A stretch of DNA of 64,000 nt from DATAJX01 sp036261915 (GCA_036261915.1 DATAJX010000003.1:62001-126000); one strand, 5' to 3'. Shown: positions 8,241-17,002, counted from the first letter of the stretch. Program-made: numbers and translations. The notes: generated by a model not told the origin, from the sequence alone.

Positions 8241-8906
8241 TTACTGGGCTCCCGGTTGGGGGTTGGCGGGTTGTTGCGGAACGGGCTGGTTGGCGATCTT
8301 ACGCGCTGCGTAGGCCGCCAGCTGGAAGCCGAACGGGTTGGTGCGCGAGATCATGGTTTTTTGCAGCTTGAGCGAGATTTCGACCGGCACGCTTTCGACC
8401 ACGCTGCCCGCCAGGATGGTTTGCAGGCTGCCGCGCATGGTGACGTTGCGGACCTCGATGCCGCCTTCGGTGCCGCGATCGACCTTCATGCTGCGGTGAT
8501 CGGGGATGAACAGTTGCGAGCGGCGGTCGGCCGCGCTGTCGCGGATGAGCTTGTCGAAATAATCCTGCGAGAAGGTGAGCATTTCGGGGCTGAAGAAGGT
8601 GCGCATTTCGACGTACTGCTTTTGCAGCGTTTCGTACGTGAAGGTGTTGAAGCTTTGGGTGACGGTATCGACGAAGGCGTTGATGAGCAGGTCGTCTTCG
8701 GTGGGGCTGTACAGCCCGCGCGTGCTGCCCGGCACCACGTAGACCTCGCGCCGCTCGACCATGCGCTGGATGCGCTCGGACAGGCTGGTGTTGCCCATGA
8801 GCAGGGCCGCGATGATGATGCTCTCGACAATAAGGGCGATAAGCAGGATGCCCGCCATGCGGTGGGCACGATCGACGATAGCTCCGGCGCGGGCGACAAA
8901 ATCCAT
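8241..8906 (-). CDS. traE: TraE, F-type T4SS inner-membrane protein
   Basis: A 221-residue protein with one N-terminal membrane segment (about 18-36, ILLIALIVESIIIAALL) and a periplasmic domain, the layout of TraE/VirB8-like proteins (F TraE is about 188). It is an assembly factor of the mating channel and pilus. A TTFSPEM-like stretch (FFSPEMLTFSQDYFDKL) followed by beta-rich sequence fits the family, and flanking traL and traK confirm it. The C-terminal tail is Pro/Gln-rich. A 73-base gap separates it from traL; the ribosome-binding site is weak. Confidence 0.9.
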   Translation of the reverse strand: MDFVARAGAIVDRAHRMAGILLIALIVESIIIAALLMGNTSLSERIQRMVERREVYVVPGSTRGLYSPTEDDLLINAFVDTVTQSFNTFTYETLQKQYVEMRTFFSPEMLTFSQDYFDKLIRDSAADRRSQLFIPDHRSMKVDRGTEGGIEVRNVTMRGSLQTILAGSVVESVPVEISLKLQKTMISRTNPFGFQLAAYAARKIANQPVPQQPANPQPGAQ

Positions 8907-8979
8907 GCCGCTACTGTACGGGCATGTTTGGTATTCAGGAAGGGTGGCGCCGGTTTTAAGCGCCTAGGATTGTGGCAGG

Positions 8980-9249
8980 CTAGTTGAGTTCGAAACGTTT
9001 GACGAAACGCGGGCTGGGACGGAACTTGCCGATCTGCATATGGCGGTAGATCATGCGGAACATCAGGCCCTCGGGCTTGTCGAGCGTGTATTTGTAGATG
9101 AAGTACACCGCCGCCCCGGCGCAGATAAGGCTGACCGTGGGCATGTGCAGCAAAAACATGGTGGAATAGAACGTGCCGACAAAGCTGATGGCGTATTCGG
9201 GCATCCGGTTGGGTGCATCGATATTACGCGGGACGGGCCGGGCTTCCAT
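8980..9249 (-). CDS. traL: TraL, F-type T4SS inner-membrane protein
   Basis: An 89-residue protein. After a hydrophilic N-terminus (PRNIDAPNRMP, resembling the PKRLDDPPR motif usual at the start of TraL) come two adjacent hydrophobic stretches (about 24-53), then a basic tail. TraL is a small VirB3-like inner-membrane component needed for pilus assembly. Its ATG directly follows the stop of the second pilin gene (TAAATG), and traE follows after 73 bases. Confidence 0.85.
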   Translation of the reverse strand: MEARPVPRNIDAPNRMPEYAISFVGTFYSTMFLLHMPTVSLICAGAAVYFIYKYTLDKPEGLMFRMIYRHMQIGKFRPSPRFVKRFELN

Positions 9250-9531
9250 TTACTTGGAGCCTATACCACCGACCCCGGTGGTGCCCATGCTGAAGCCTGC
9301 GCATTGACCACCCAGTGTGGTGATGGTGGGGCAGAAGGCCGATTGCAGGCCGCCCATGATGTTTTGCGTGTAGGGAATGCAGAGGCCGACGCAGATCATG
9401 ATGACGCCGAGCGTGGTGTTGCGGGCCACCAGCATTTGGTACAGGCCGAACAGCGTGAGCAACAAGCCGAAAAAAAGAGCCACATTTCCCGTAAGCAGGG
9501 AAGATATGGCTCCGTACTCGGCTTGTCCCAT
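9250..9531 (-). CDS. Second TraA-like pilin or pilin paralogue
   Basis: A 93-residue hydrophobic protein that aligns by eye with the upstream pilin: both have SSNVAL/TGNVAL, then a first membrane helix ending LFGLY, then LVA(Q/R)NT and a second helix. It lacks the long signal peptide of the upstream copy (only about 13 residues precede the conserved part) and has a unique Gly-rich C-terminal tail with two Cys (SAFC and GGQCAG). It may be a minor or alternative pilus subunit. Between the two pilin genes an inverted repeat, CTAAGCC / GGCTTAG (within 9537-9558), precedes this start. Confidence 0.7.
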   Translation of the reverse strand: MGQAEYGAISSLLTGNVALFFGLLLTLFGLYQMLVARNTTLGVIMICVGLCIPYTQNIMGGLQSAFCPTITTLGGQCAGFSMGTTGVGGIGSK

Positions 9532-9558
9532 TGCGGCTAAGCCTTAGTTGAACGCGGC

Positions 9559-9897
9559 TTAGTTGCCGAAGTTGCTGACGGCTTTGGTACCGACGCCTTG
9601 CAGCGGGGCTTTGACCGCACCGACCAGGCCGTCGAAGATGTTGGGCACGAAAGCGATGATCAGGCCGAACACCACCATGCCGACGCCGACACCGGTGTTT
9701 TGAGCGACCAGGATCTCGTACAGGCCGAACAGGGCGAGCGCGAGGCCGACCAGCAGGGCGACGTTGGAGGACAGAAGGTCGGTAAAGCCTTGAACCAGGC
9801 TACCACCACCACCGGTGGCGGCGGCGAAAGCGGGGACGGTCATGACAACTACCATTGCCAGGACGGCAACCAAACCAAACAGGAATTGACGTTTCAT
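9559..9897 (-). CDS. traA: TraA-like conjugative pilin
   Basis: A 112-residue propilin: signal peptide about 1-26 (cleavage near AFA-AAT), a short Gly-rich linker, and two hydrophobic helices separated by LVAQNTG, which is the TraA/VirB2 layout. The start at 9897 has a strong AAAGGAG ribosome-binding site, suiting a highly expressed subunit. It is the first of the F-type block, followed by a paralogue, traL, traE and traK. A TraA-to-TraL order is standard in F-type operons. Peptide processing and cyclisation or acetylation cannot be inferred. Confidence 0.8.
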   Translation of the reverse strand: MKRQFLFGLVAVLAMVVVMTVPAFAAATGGGGSLVQGFTDLLSSNVALLVGLALALFGLYEILVAQNTGVGVGMVVFGLIIAFVPNIFDGLVGAVKAPLQGVGTKAVSNFGN

Positions 9898-10021
9898 AGG
9901 GGTTATTTCTCCTTTAATGCCTTTATTATGGGGTTGCGCTTGGCGGATTCAAGCCCCCTGCCCGGCGGTTTTGGCCCGGGGATGCGCCCGGCCCGATGCC
10001 AAAAAGATGAATGAATACAAC

Positions 10022-11446
10022 CTATTCGTCGGTAATGACGAGCAGGCGGGACTGGCCGAACTGGGTGAATTTGAGGTTGATGTTGTGTGTGGTTTTGACC
10101 TGAGTGGTGAGGTTTTGCAGCAACGCACGCACCGGGGCCTCGGCGGTCAGGCTCCATTTTTCGGACAAAATATACTGGGCCTCTTTGCTGAGCTGGAAGT
10201 CGGCCTTCCATTCGCCCGCCTGGGTTTTGGCCTGCGCCAGGATGGCATCGACGATGACGTTGATGGGCTGGTCCTTTTGGTGGATGACCACCGGTACGTC
10301 GGCCAGCGCCACCGGCGCGATGCCCGGCTTGGGCAGGTTGCGCGGGCGGCCGTCGGCGGTGAGGTCGAGGGCTTGATTCAAACTTTGGTCGGCTTCGGCC
10401 TTCAGGCGGGCGGCTTCGCGCGCTTTGCTGTCGGCGGCGCTTAAGGATGCGGCGCGGGCCAGCTGGTCGGCCTCGGCCACCTTTTTGGCGGCGGCGAAGA
10501 TGAGGGCCTGGCGCGATTCGTCGGCCTTGGCCTCGGCGGCCTTGATGTCGGACGACATGGCGACCAGTTGCTGTTCGTAATTCTGGCGCTGCTTGGCGTT
10601 GCTGGCGGCGAGTTGCTGGCTGAGGCTTTCGACCTCATTCAGGCGGGCCTGCGTGGCGGCGAGTTGGGATTTAAGGTCGTCTTCGTCGGCCTGCCAGCGG
10701 TTGATGGCGGCCTGCGTTTGCGCGGTTTGCGCGGCCTGCAGTTGCAGGTTGGCCTGGTGCGTTTGCTGCTGGGCCTGCAGCTGGCGCTCGGTTTCGCGCA
10801 GTTTGGCCAGCGCCATGTCGAGCTGCTTTTGCTGCTCGGCCTGGTTTTGGGCCTTGCCGGCGCGTTCGATCTGGCGCGCGGCTTCTTCGGACATCTCTTT
10901 TTCGCGCTTCAGGTGCTTTTGCACCATGGATTTTTGTTCGGCCTGCCAGCTGTTGAGCGTTTTGACCAGGTTATCGGGCTGCGGCGGCACGGGCGCGGCG
11001 GCGGTGGCGCTGGGCACCACGAGGCCGCCCGAGGTGGTGACGCGGATGGGCTCGGGCTTGATGCTGGTATCACGGATGGGGCCGAGTTTATCGTGGAAGG
11101 TGATGCCGACGTTGGGATCGATGCCCGTGGGGCGCTGCGCCACCGGCGTGTTGCCGTTGTAGAGGATGATGCTGGGGGTGCAGGGCTTGCCTTCGCTGTC
11201 GAACAGGTAGCGCTTTTCGCTGCGGGCGGAATCGACGGTGATGTCGAGGCCGGGGCCGGAGCAGTCGGTTTCGCGGAAGGTGTTGAGCTTGTCTTCGGAC
11301 ACCGGGCTCATGCGCGCACTGGCGATGACCTGGCCGGGTTCGCCGCTTGGCACCAGCGGCGAGCGCACCGCGGCGGTTTGCGGCTGGCCGGCGCAGGCCA
11401 CCAGCGAGGTGGTGGCCAGCAGCAGGAAAAGGCGGGCGGCGTTCAT
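10022..11446 (-). CDS. Coiled-coil lipoprotein with C-terminal TcpQ/PilL-like domain
   Basis: A 474-residue lipoprotein (lipobox LVAC, Cys18). Residues about 160-345 are a long Gln/Ala/Glu-rich coiled coil. The last 90 residues (DVPVVIHQKDQPINVIVDAI onward, ending LLVITDE) resemble the TcpQ/PilL C-terminal domain found in type IVb pilus systems, which binds the secretin. The neighbouring upstream gene is a longer protein of the same plan (4-base gap), so this is a tandem pair. An outer-membrane-anchored rod of this length could span the periplasm and link the pilus machine to the secretin or to the F-type channel that starts directly downstream. Confidence 0.65.
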   Translation of the reverse strand: MNAARLFLLLATTSLVACAGQPQTAAVRSPLVPSGEPGQVIASARMSPVSEDKLNTFRETDCSGPGLDITVDSARSEKRYLFDSEGKPCTPSIILYNGNTPVAQRPTGIDPNVGITFHDKLGPIRDTSIKPEPIRVTTSGGLVVPSATAAAPVPPQPDNLVKTLNSWQAEQKSMVQKHLKREKEMSEEAARQIERAGKAQNQAEQQKQLDMALAKLRETERQLQAQQQTHQANLQLQAAQTAQTQAAINRWQADEDDLKSQLAATQARLNEVESLSQQLAASNAKQRQNYEQQLVAMSSDIKAAEAKADESRQALIFAAAKKVAEADQLARAASLSAADSKAREAARLKAEADQSLNQALDLTADGRPRNLPKPGIAPVALADVPVVIHQKDQPINVIVDAILAQAKTQAGEWKADFQLSKEAQYILSEKWSLTAEAPVRALLQNLTTQVKTTHNINLKFTQFGQSRLLVITDE

Positions 11447-11450
11447 GGCC

Positions 11451-13187
11451 TTAATCGCTCACGATCAGGATACGGTCGCGGTCGAACATGCTGAAGGTGA
11501 CTTTGACCCCGCGATCGTTGACCAGGTACTGCGCGAGGTAGCTGACAAACTGGTCGAACGTGGTTTCGGTATCGAGGCTGAACCTGGTGGTGATGATGTC
11601 GCGGTTTTCGGGGCTGATCTTCCACTTGATGCGCCACGGGCCGGTGAAGGGTTCGGCGCGCTTGAGGACGGTGCCGAGCAGTTCTTCGAGCGTTTTGCCG
11701 TCTTCGTGCACGACCACGCGGTACTGGCGCAGGTCGACCCAGTCACGCCGGTTGCGCGCAGGCAGCAGGCTGGTGTGCGGCGTGGCCAGGCTGGCCAGCA
11801 CCTGCGGCGCGGTGGCGGTGCCGCTGGCGGCGGGCGCCGTGATCTGCAGGTTGGCGGTGTTGGCGTCGATATCGTTGCCCAGCAGGCCCTGGGCGGTGCG
11901 CATGTCGGCCTGCGGTTCGGACGCGGTGTCGGGGCCGGCGCCGGGTTCGATCTCTTCGCCGTAATTGGGCACGGGGGCGCCCACGCCCGCGGCGTTTTCG
12001 GCCGCGATCTGGCGGGCCATGGCCTTGCGCATGGCGAAGACCACCTTGTTGTCTTTGGTGATGACGTTACGCGCGGCCTTTTGCAGGGCTTCCTGCAGGG
12101 CCGGGTCTTCGTCCTTGACCGCATCGCGCGCCACGGTTTTGATGTAATCCTGCGAATCGGAAAGGGTTTGCAGTGCCAGCGCGCGCATTTCGGGCTGGGC
12201 CTCGGCCAGTTGCTGGCGGGCCAGTTGCTTGACGTCGTCGGGCGAGGTGCGTTGCTCCATGGCCGCGTTGAGCTTGGTTTCCATTTCGGACGCGCGGGCG
12301 GCGGCCAGGGTTGCGGCCTTTTCGTTGGCCTGTTCGCGTATTTCGGCCAGCTTGTTGGCTGTTTGGGTTTGCAGGGCCAGTACATCCATGCGGGCGTTTT
12401 TGGCGATGTCGGCCATGGCCAGCTTGGTTTCGCCCTCGACGCGGGCCAGTTGCTGGGTGGCGTAATAATTCAGCTTGTGCTCGATATCGCTGGACAGCGC
12501 GGCGATGCGGGCATCGTTGAGCTTGCTGGCGGTATCGGTGATCTGCGCCAGTGCGGCCAGCTTGAGGTTGGTGGTTTGGGTTTGTGCGGTAAGCTTGGTG
12601 TCGGTGGCGTTCTCGAGTGCGGCGTAGCGGACATCGTCGAGCCTGTTTTGTGCGTTCAGGCGGGCGGTGGTGGTGTCGGCGATGGCACGGACCCGGGCCT
12701 CGGCCACGCTGCCACGGGCGTCGACCGTTTCGGCCAGTGCGGCCAGGCGGGCATTGGCGGCCTGGGTTTGGGCATCGAGCGTGGCTTGCGCGGCCTGCAG
12801 CTTGGCCTGGGTGGCTTCGTCGCGCGCGCGCGAGCTTTCGGTGACCAGCAGTTGCTGGGCGGTAAGCTGCTGCTGCAGGCGGGAATTGTCGTCGCGCATT
12901 TTGGCAAGTTGTTCGGCGTTGGCGGCTTCGAGGTCTTTTTGCGCCTGTGCCATTTGCTGCTTGAGCTTTTCTTCCCAGCTGGTTTGCGTGGCGGGCGACA
13001 GCGCGGCCTCGGTGCGGCGCAGCATGATCTGGCCGGGGGTGATGATGTCGTCGGCCGGGCGCACGTTGACGGCAGGCTCGATAGTGGCGGCAGCCAGTTG
13101 CTGCTGGGCCGCGACGCCATGCACCAGCGTGGTGGTGGCCAGCAATAAGGCCAAACCTGAAATACGGCAGCGCATCGGCATTTTCAT
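11451..13187 (-). CDS. Exported coiled-coil protein with C-terminal TcpQ-like domain
   Basis: A 578-residue protein with a signal peptide (ISGLALLLATTTLVHGVAA, cleavage before QQQ) but no lipobox. A very long Ala/Gln/Lys-rich coiled coil occupies about 65-370. The C-terminal 110 residues (LRQYRVVVHEDGKTLEELLG through ILIVSD) match the pattern of the downstream lipoprotein and of the domain in the protein at 25281. Ribosome-binding site AGGG near the start at 13187. Inference: periplasmic scaffold of the type IVb pilus or secretin complex. The Ala-rich coiled coil makes database matches outside the C-terminal domain unreliable. Confidence 0.65.
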   Translation of the reverse strand: MKMPMRCRISGLALLLATTTLVHGVAAQQQLAAATIEPAVNVRPADDIITPGQIMLRRTEAALSPATQTSWEEKLKQQMAQAQKDLEAANAEQLAKMRDDNSRLQQQLTAQQLLVTESSRARDEATQAKLQAAQATLDAQTQAANARLAALAETVDARGSVAEARVRAIADTTTARLNAQNRLDDVRYAALENATDTKLTAQTQTTNLKLAALAQITDTASKLNDARIAALSSDIEHKLNYYATQQLARVEGETKLAMADIAKNARMDVLALQTQTANKLAEIREQANEKAATLAAARASEMETKLNAAMEQRTSPDDVKQLARQQLAEAQPEMRALALQTLSDSQDYIKTVARDAVKDEDPALQEALQKAARNVITKDNKVVFAMRKAMARQIAAENAAGVGAPVPNYGEEIEPGAGPDTASEPQADMRTAQGLLGNDIDANTANLQITAPAASGTATAPQVLASLATPHTSLLPARNRRDWVDLRQYRVVVHEDGKTLEELLGTVLKRAEPFTGPWRIKWKISPENRDIITTRFSLDTETTFDQFVSYLAQYLVNDRGVKVTFSMFDRDRILIVSD

Positions 13188-13256
13188 ACCCTGCGATGGT
13201 GCCGTAACAGAGGGTGTTAAGCCAACCCGCGCGCGGTTACTGCGGGATGTGGTGTG

Positions 13257-13649
13257 TCAAAAATGAAGCGCGATCTGCACCGCGATAAACGCCGCAAATG
13301 CACCAATGGCGGTGGTGGCGACCTCGAGCCACAGGCTTTGCGTGCCGATGCCGCCGTGGCAGTAGCGGCAGCGACCCCGCAGCGCCACCCAGCTGAGGAT
13401 GGGGATGAGGTCCTTCACCTGCAATTTGTGTTTGCAGGAGGGGCAGAAGCTATGCGCCGGGCGCCACAGGCTGAGGCCGCGCGGCAGGCGATAGCGCGCG
13501 CAATTGAGGAACGAACCGAATACCGCGCCGCTCATGGCGCCCAGCGCCACCCACACGCCCGGGTGGGATTGGGTAATGTAATGCACGGATTCGGCCGCCC
13601 AGAACGACAGGTGGTGCGGAACAAGGTAACCGGACCAGTGGATGGCCAT
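13257..13649 (-). CDS. Prepilin peptidase N-terminal domain only, catalytic domain absent
   Basis: A 130-residue membrane protein that matches only the first half of PilD/GspO-type prepilin peptidases: FGSFLNCARYRLPRGLS, then two Cys pairs (CPSC near residue 69 and CRYC near 94) that form the zinc-binding methyltransferase-side domain, and a terminal membrane helix. The aspartyl-protease half with its two catalytic Asp residues is missing; the frame ends in a stop and no continuation is seen in other frames. Its ATG overlaps the stop of the prepilin gene upstream, so it is co-translated with it. It may be an accessory or regulatory fragment, or the peptidase half may be supplied from elsewhere. 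R64 has its full peptidase, PilU, at a similar place. Confidence 0.75.
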   Translation of the reverse strand: MAIHWSGYLVPHHLSFWAAESVHYITQSHPGVWVALGAMSGAVFGSFLNCARYRLPRGLSLWRPAHSFCPSCKHKLQVKDLIPILSWVALRGRCRYCHGGIGTQSLWLEVATTAIGAFAAFIAVQIALHF

Positions 13650-14794
13650 TAGCCGCAGGTGGCGCCGCTGGTGCCGTCGGGCGTATAGCCGGTGGTGAGG
13701 CGGGCGGGGAGTTTGGGATCGTTGACGCCGGGACGCGCGCCGCAGGTGGTGCCGTTGGCATTGCGCGCGCGCGGGTTGCTGAAATAGTAGAACGGCATGG
13801 AAACTAAATTACCGCCGGCGTCGGTGTAGGTATCGACCCCGCTGCAGCAGTATTCGTCGGGCAGGCCGAGCAGGCGCATCATGCCGATGAGCGCGGTGCG
13901 GCGGCTGGCGTTATCGGTGCCGTTATAAAAATACCAGGGCGAACCGCCGTTTTGCGCATTTACGCTGGCCAGCACCGCCTGGTTGTAAAAGCTGGAATCG
14001 GGCACGAACGTATTGGTGGGCCCGTTGGTGGCCGGGGGGTAGTGCACCTGTTTTTCGGGCGGGTAGGTGGCGCAGTCGGCCGGCGGCGTTGTGACGCTGC
14101 AGGTGGCGACGCGTTCGGCATAGCGGGCGCGGGCGTAGTTTTCGAGCGCCTGGCTGATGCGCACCATGCGCGTTTGGGTATCATTGTAGGCATTGAGACG
14201 GGCCGGATAGTTGGTGTAGCGCAGGATGATGTCGTCGGTGGTGGTGGGCGTGCCGACGGCGCTGAAGGCGGCGATGGGATCGGTGCTGTTCAGCTTCCAC
14301 CAGCCGGTGTTGGTGGGGGCGGCATAGTCGTTTCCGCTGACCGGGATGATGGTGACGCCCGAACTGTTGGTGAGCGACGAGGCCTTGCCGTTGGGGCCGC
14401 GGCTGAGCACGGTGACGTAAGTGACGCTGACCGTGTTGCCGTTGATGTTTTGCGCGCTTTGCAACATGACGTAGGTGCGCGGGTTCTTCCAGATATCGTT
14501 TTGGAGCTGCGCGGGCGACAGGTCGGTATAACGGGCGAGCGTGTTATACCAGGCGCTGCTGCCGGTGTCGGCATCGGACGGCAGGGTGTTCTTTTCATTC
14601 AGCATGGCGACCATGGCGTTGCGGATGGAAAGCTGGGCCAGTTGCTCTTGCCGGACATCGCGTTGGCGCAAAAAGCTGATGAGCGCAGGCGACGTGACCG
14701 TGATGAGGATGGCCATGACGGCCACGGCGATGAGCACCTCGGCCAGCGTGAAGCCGCGGGTGTTGCGGTTTTTACGGGTATTACGATTAGCCAC
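13649..14794 (-). CDS. Large minor prepilin, Cys-rich C-terminus
   Basis: A 381-residue prepilin-like protein. A basic 14-residue leader ends RG, followed by FTLAEVLIAVAVMAILITV with the expected Phe+1 and Glu+5 of type IV prepilins. The large C-terminal domain ends with a conserved block (LLGLPDEYCCSG, YYFSNPRARN, GTTCGARPG, final TCG) shared with the gene upstream at 14787. The two overlap by 8 bases and are clearly paralogues with diverged middles. Position and size recall the tip adhesin PilV of thin pili, but no shufflon recombinase or repeats are present. Likely role: pilus tip or minor subunit for surface recognition. Confidence 0.75.
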   Translation of the reverse strand: MANRNTRKNRNTRGFTLAEVLIAVAVMAILITVTSPALISFLRQRDVRQEQLAQLSIRNAMVAMLNEKNTLPSDADTGSSAWYNTLARYTDLSPAQLQNDIWKNPRTYVMLQSAQNINGNTVSVTYVTVLSRGPNGKASSLTNSSGVTIIPVSGNDYAAPTNTGWWKLNSTDPIAAFSAVGTPTTTDDIILRYTNYPARLNAYNDTQTRMVRISQALENYARARYAERVATCSVTTPPADCATYPPEKQVHYPPATNGPTNTFVPDSSFYNQAVLASVNAQNGGSPWYFYNGTDNASRRTALIGMMRLLGLPDEYCCSGVDTYTDAGGNLVSMPFYYFSNPRARNANGTTCGARPGVNDPKLPARLTTGYTPDGTSGATCG

Positions 14795-15926
14795 AGGTGG
14801 GGTTGGTGCCGTTATCGGGCACCAGCACGTTGGTTATGCGGGCCGGAAGGGCGCTGCCGCTGCCGCTGATGGCATAACGGGTGGCGCACGGCGTGGCGGG
14901 ATTGCCGGTACGGGCGCGCGGATTGCTGAAGTAGTAGAACGCCGTGGGCAGGCTGTTGGTTTGCTCGAGCGCGCTGCAGCAGAACTCGTCGGGCAGGCCG
15001 AGCAGGCGCATGAGGTTGGTCATGCCGGTGCGGCGCAGGGTGGCGTCGGTGCCGTTGTAAAAGTAGTTGCTGGTGGTGCCGTTTTGCGTTTGCGTGGCAG
15101 TAAGCACGGTGGCGTTGTAGTTGCCTGCGGCGTCGGTGGTGGTGCCGCCGTCGGTGCCATAGGGGTAGTGGATCTGTTTTTCGGGCGGCGCGGTGGTGCA
15201 GTCGGCCGGTGGCGAGGCGACGTTGCAGGCGACCACGCGCTCGGCATACTTGGTGCTGGCATAATTGCTCAGCGCGTCGGTGATCTTGCCCAGGCGGTCG
15301 AGCGTGGTGTTATAGGCTGATATCTTTTCGGGGTAATCGGTATAGCGGGTCATGATGTCGTCGCTGCCCGTGCCGGCTTCGAGTGCGCTGAAGGCGGCGA
15401 CCGGGTCGGTGCTGTTGAATTTCCACCAGTCGGTGCTGGTGCTGGCGGCGAAATCGGTGCCGTTGACGGGCACGATGGTGTTGCCGAGGCTATCGGACAC
15501 CGCGGCGGCCACCGCATTGGGCCCCCGGCTGATGATGCTGACATAGAAGATGTTGACCGGGCTGCCCAGCATGGTTTGGGTGTTTTTAAGCATGACGTAG
15601 CTGCGCGGCTTTTTCCAGACGTCGTTCTGGATCTGCCCGGGCGACAGGTTGGTGTAGCGCGCCAGCACGTTGTACCAGGCGGCGCTGCCGGTGGCGGTGT
15701 CGGCCGGCAGGTCGCCGGTGGCGACGATCATATTGGCGATGGCGGTGCGGATGGCCAGCTGGTTGGTTTCTTCCTGCCGGACATCTTTGGCGCGCAGGAA
15801 ATTGAGCAGGCCGGGCGTGGTGATGGTGACCAGGATGGCCATGACCGCCACCACCAGCAGCATTTCGGGCATGCTGAAGCCTTGCCGGTTTTTAAGTGGG
15901 GCGGACCATTTTTTCATGATGTTCAT
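14787..15926 (-). CDS. Large minor prepilin, paralogue of the next gene
   Basis: A 379-residue prepilin-like protein. The leader ends RQG, then FSMPEMLLVVAVMAILVTI with Glu+5. The C-terminal block (LLGLPDEFCCSA, FYYFSNPRART, final PTCG) is shared with the paralogue at 13649. The start codon overlaps the stop of the gene upstream (TAATG), indicating coupled translation. The middle region has a TTAPPEKQIHYP segment matched in the paralogue by TYPPEKQVHYP. Probably a tip or adhesin-type subunit of the type IVb pilus. Confidence 0.75.
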   Translation of the reverse strand: MNIMKKWSAPLKNRQGFSMPEMLLVVAVMAILVTITTPGLLNFLRAKDVRQEETNQLAIRTAIANMIVATGDLPADTATGSAAWYNVLARYTNLSPGQIQNDVWKKPRSYVMLKNTQTMLGSPVNIFYVSIISRGPNAVAAAVSDSLGNTIVPVNGTDFAASTSTDWWKFNSTDPVAAFSALEAGTGSDDIMTRYTDYPEKISAYNTTLDRLGKITDALSNYASTKYAERVVACNVASPPADCTTAPPEKQIHYPYGTDGGTTTDAAGNYNATVLTATQTQNGTTSNYFYNGTDATLRRTGMTNLMRLLGLPDEFCCSALEQTNSLPTAFYYFSNPRARTGNPATPCATRYAISGSGSALPARITNVLVPDNGTNPTCG

Positions 15927-17002
15927 TATATATTACCTTTGACCGCGACGCAGTTGACCGGCTTGGCCGCACCGCAAACCGGCGGCGTGGCCTGTTGCCA
16001 TACCGTACCGGTGGTGCTGACACTGAGCAGGATGACATCGTTGATGCCGTAGAGCGGGGCGTTGGAATCGCTGACCGTACCGTTGAGGGTCATATTGCCG
16101 CCGCTGGGCAGGCTGCGCTGGATGTAGGCGACATCGCCGTCGGCGCCCAGCCTGAAGGTATTGAGCGCGGTGCCGGCGAACACGCGGCCGAAACTGGGGG
16201 TGAGCACGCCCGTGGTATTGCTGATGTAGGTTTTTTGCGCGGCCAGTTCGGACGTATAATTGGGGCTGGTGGTGGCCGGGCCGGGGTGCGCGGCATCGGC
16301 CCAGATCTTCCAGGCATTCTGCATTTGCGGCTTGGTGAAATCGAAGCTGCCGCCGGACTGGGCCGCGGCGGAAGCGTAAATGACCGGCAGGTTATCGCGG
16401 ATCTGGCCGAACTGCTGCTGGTAATTGCGTTGCGCGGCCAGGCCCACGTTGGTGACGGCGGTTTCGAGCGCTTGCAGGTTGTTGCGCTGGCCGGGCAGGT
16501 CGGTGAACACCCAGATGACGTCGTCGCCCGCCGGGGTGATGCTGGTGATGTTGGCCAGCGTGGTGGGGGCCGCCGGGATGGTGGTGTTGAGCGTGCCGTC
16601 GGGCCCGTTGGAGGCCAGCACGTAGGCGGTGACCGGCACGGTGAACATCAGGCCGTTTTTGGTGACCATGGTTTGGGTGTTGCGCACCACCTTGCCGGTG
16701 ATGGCTCGGCGCCAGGGATCGCGCGGGGCGCCGGTGGTGCAATCGATGATCTCGCGTACCTTGTTGATGTTGCACAGGTAGGTGGCGATGTTTTCGCTGG
16801 TGCCGCCGGACGGCACCGGGCTTTGCATTTGCAGCGCGACAATTTGGTTGTTGATGAGGTTGGCGACGTCGGTGAACTGCTGGCGGGTCTGGTCGATCAT
16901 CATTAGCCGCAGCTTTTGCGTGGTGAGGCTGGAAAGCGCAATAAGGCCGCCCACCGCCGCGGACAGGAAGCCGAACATTGCGAAAAACACCAAAGCCTGC
17001 AT
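15926..17002 (-). CDS. Membrane-anchored pilus-locus protein, possible atypical pseudopilin
   Basis: A 358-residue protein. The N-terminus is directly hydrophobic (about 3-26, FFAMFGFLSAAVGGLIALSSL) with no Gly before an aromatic, so there is no ordinary prepilin cleavage site; an ATG further upstream is not in frame. A helical region follows, then a large Thr/Asn-rich domain with two Cys (CNINKVREIIDC) and two near the end (VCGAAKPVNC). The lollipop layout resembles a pseudopilin or an adhesin anchored by one helix. It lies between the PilP-like gene and the two large prepilins. No family recognised. Confidence 0.5.
   Translation of the reverse strand: MQALVFFAMFGFLSAAVGGLIALSSLTTQKLRLMMIDQTRQQFTDVANLINNQIVALQMQSPVPSGGTSENIATYLCNINKVREIIDCTTGAPRDPWRRAITGKVVRNTQTMVTKNGLMFTVPVTAYVLASNGPDGTLNTTIPAAPTTLANITSITPAGDDVIWVFTDLPGQRNNLQALETAVTNVGLAAQRNYQQQFGQIRDNLPVIYASAAAQSGGSFDFTKPQMQNAWKIWADAAHPGPATTSPNYTSELAAQKTYISNTTGVLTPSFGRVFAGTALNTFRLGADGDVAYIQRSLPSGGNMTLNGTVSDSNAPLYGINDVILLSVSTTGTVWQQATPPVCGAAKPVNCVAVKGNI

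Noticed and set aside
13649..15926. Shufflon (PilV C-terminal switching) at the prepilin pair
   Set aside because: No inverted 19-bp repeats or recombinase gene are seen; the pair looks like an ordinary duplication.
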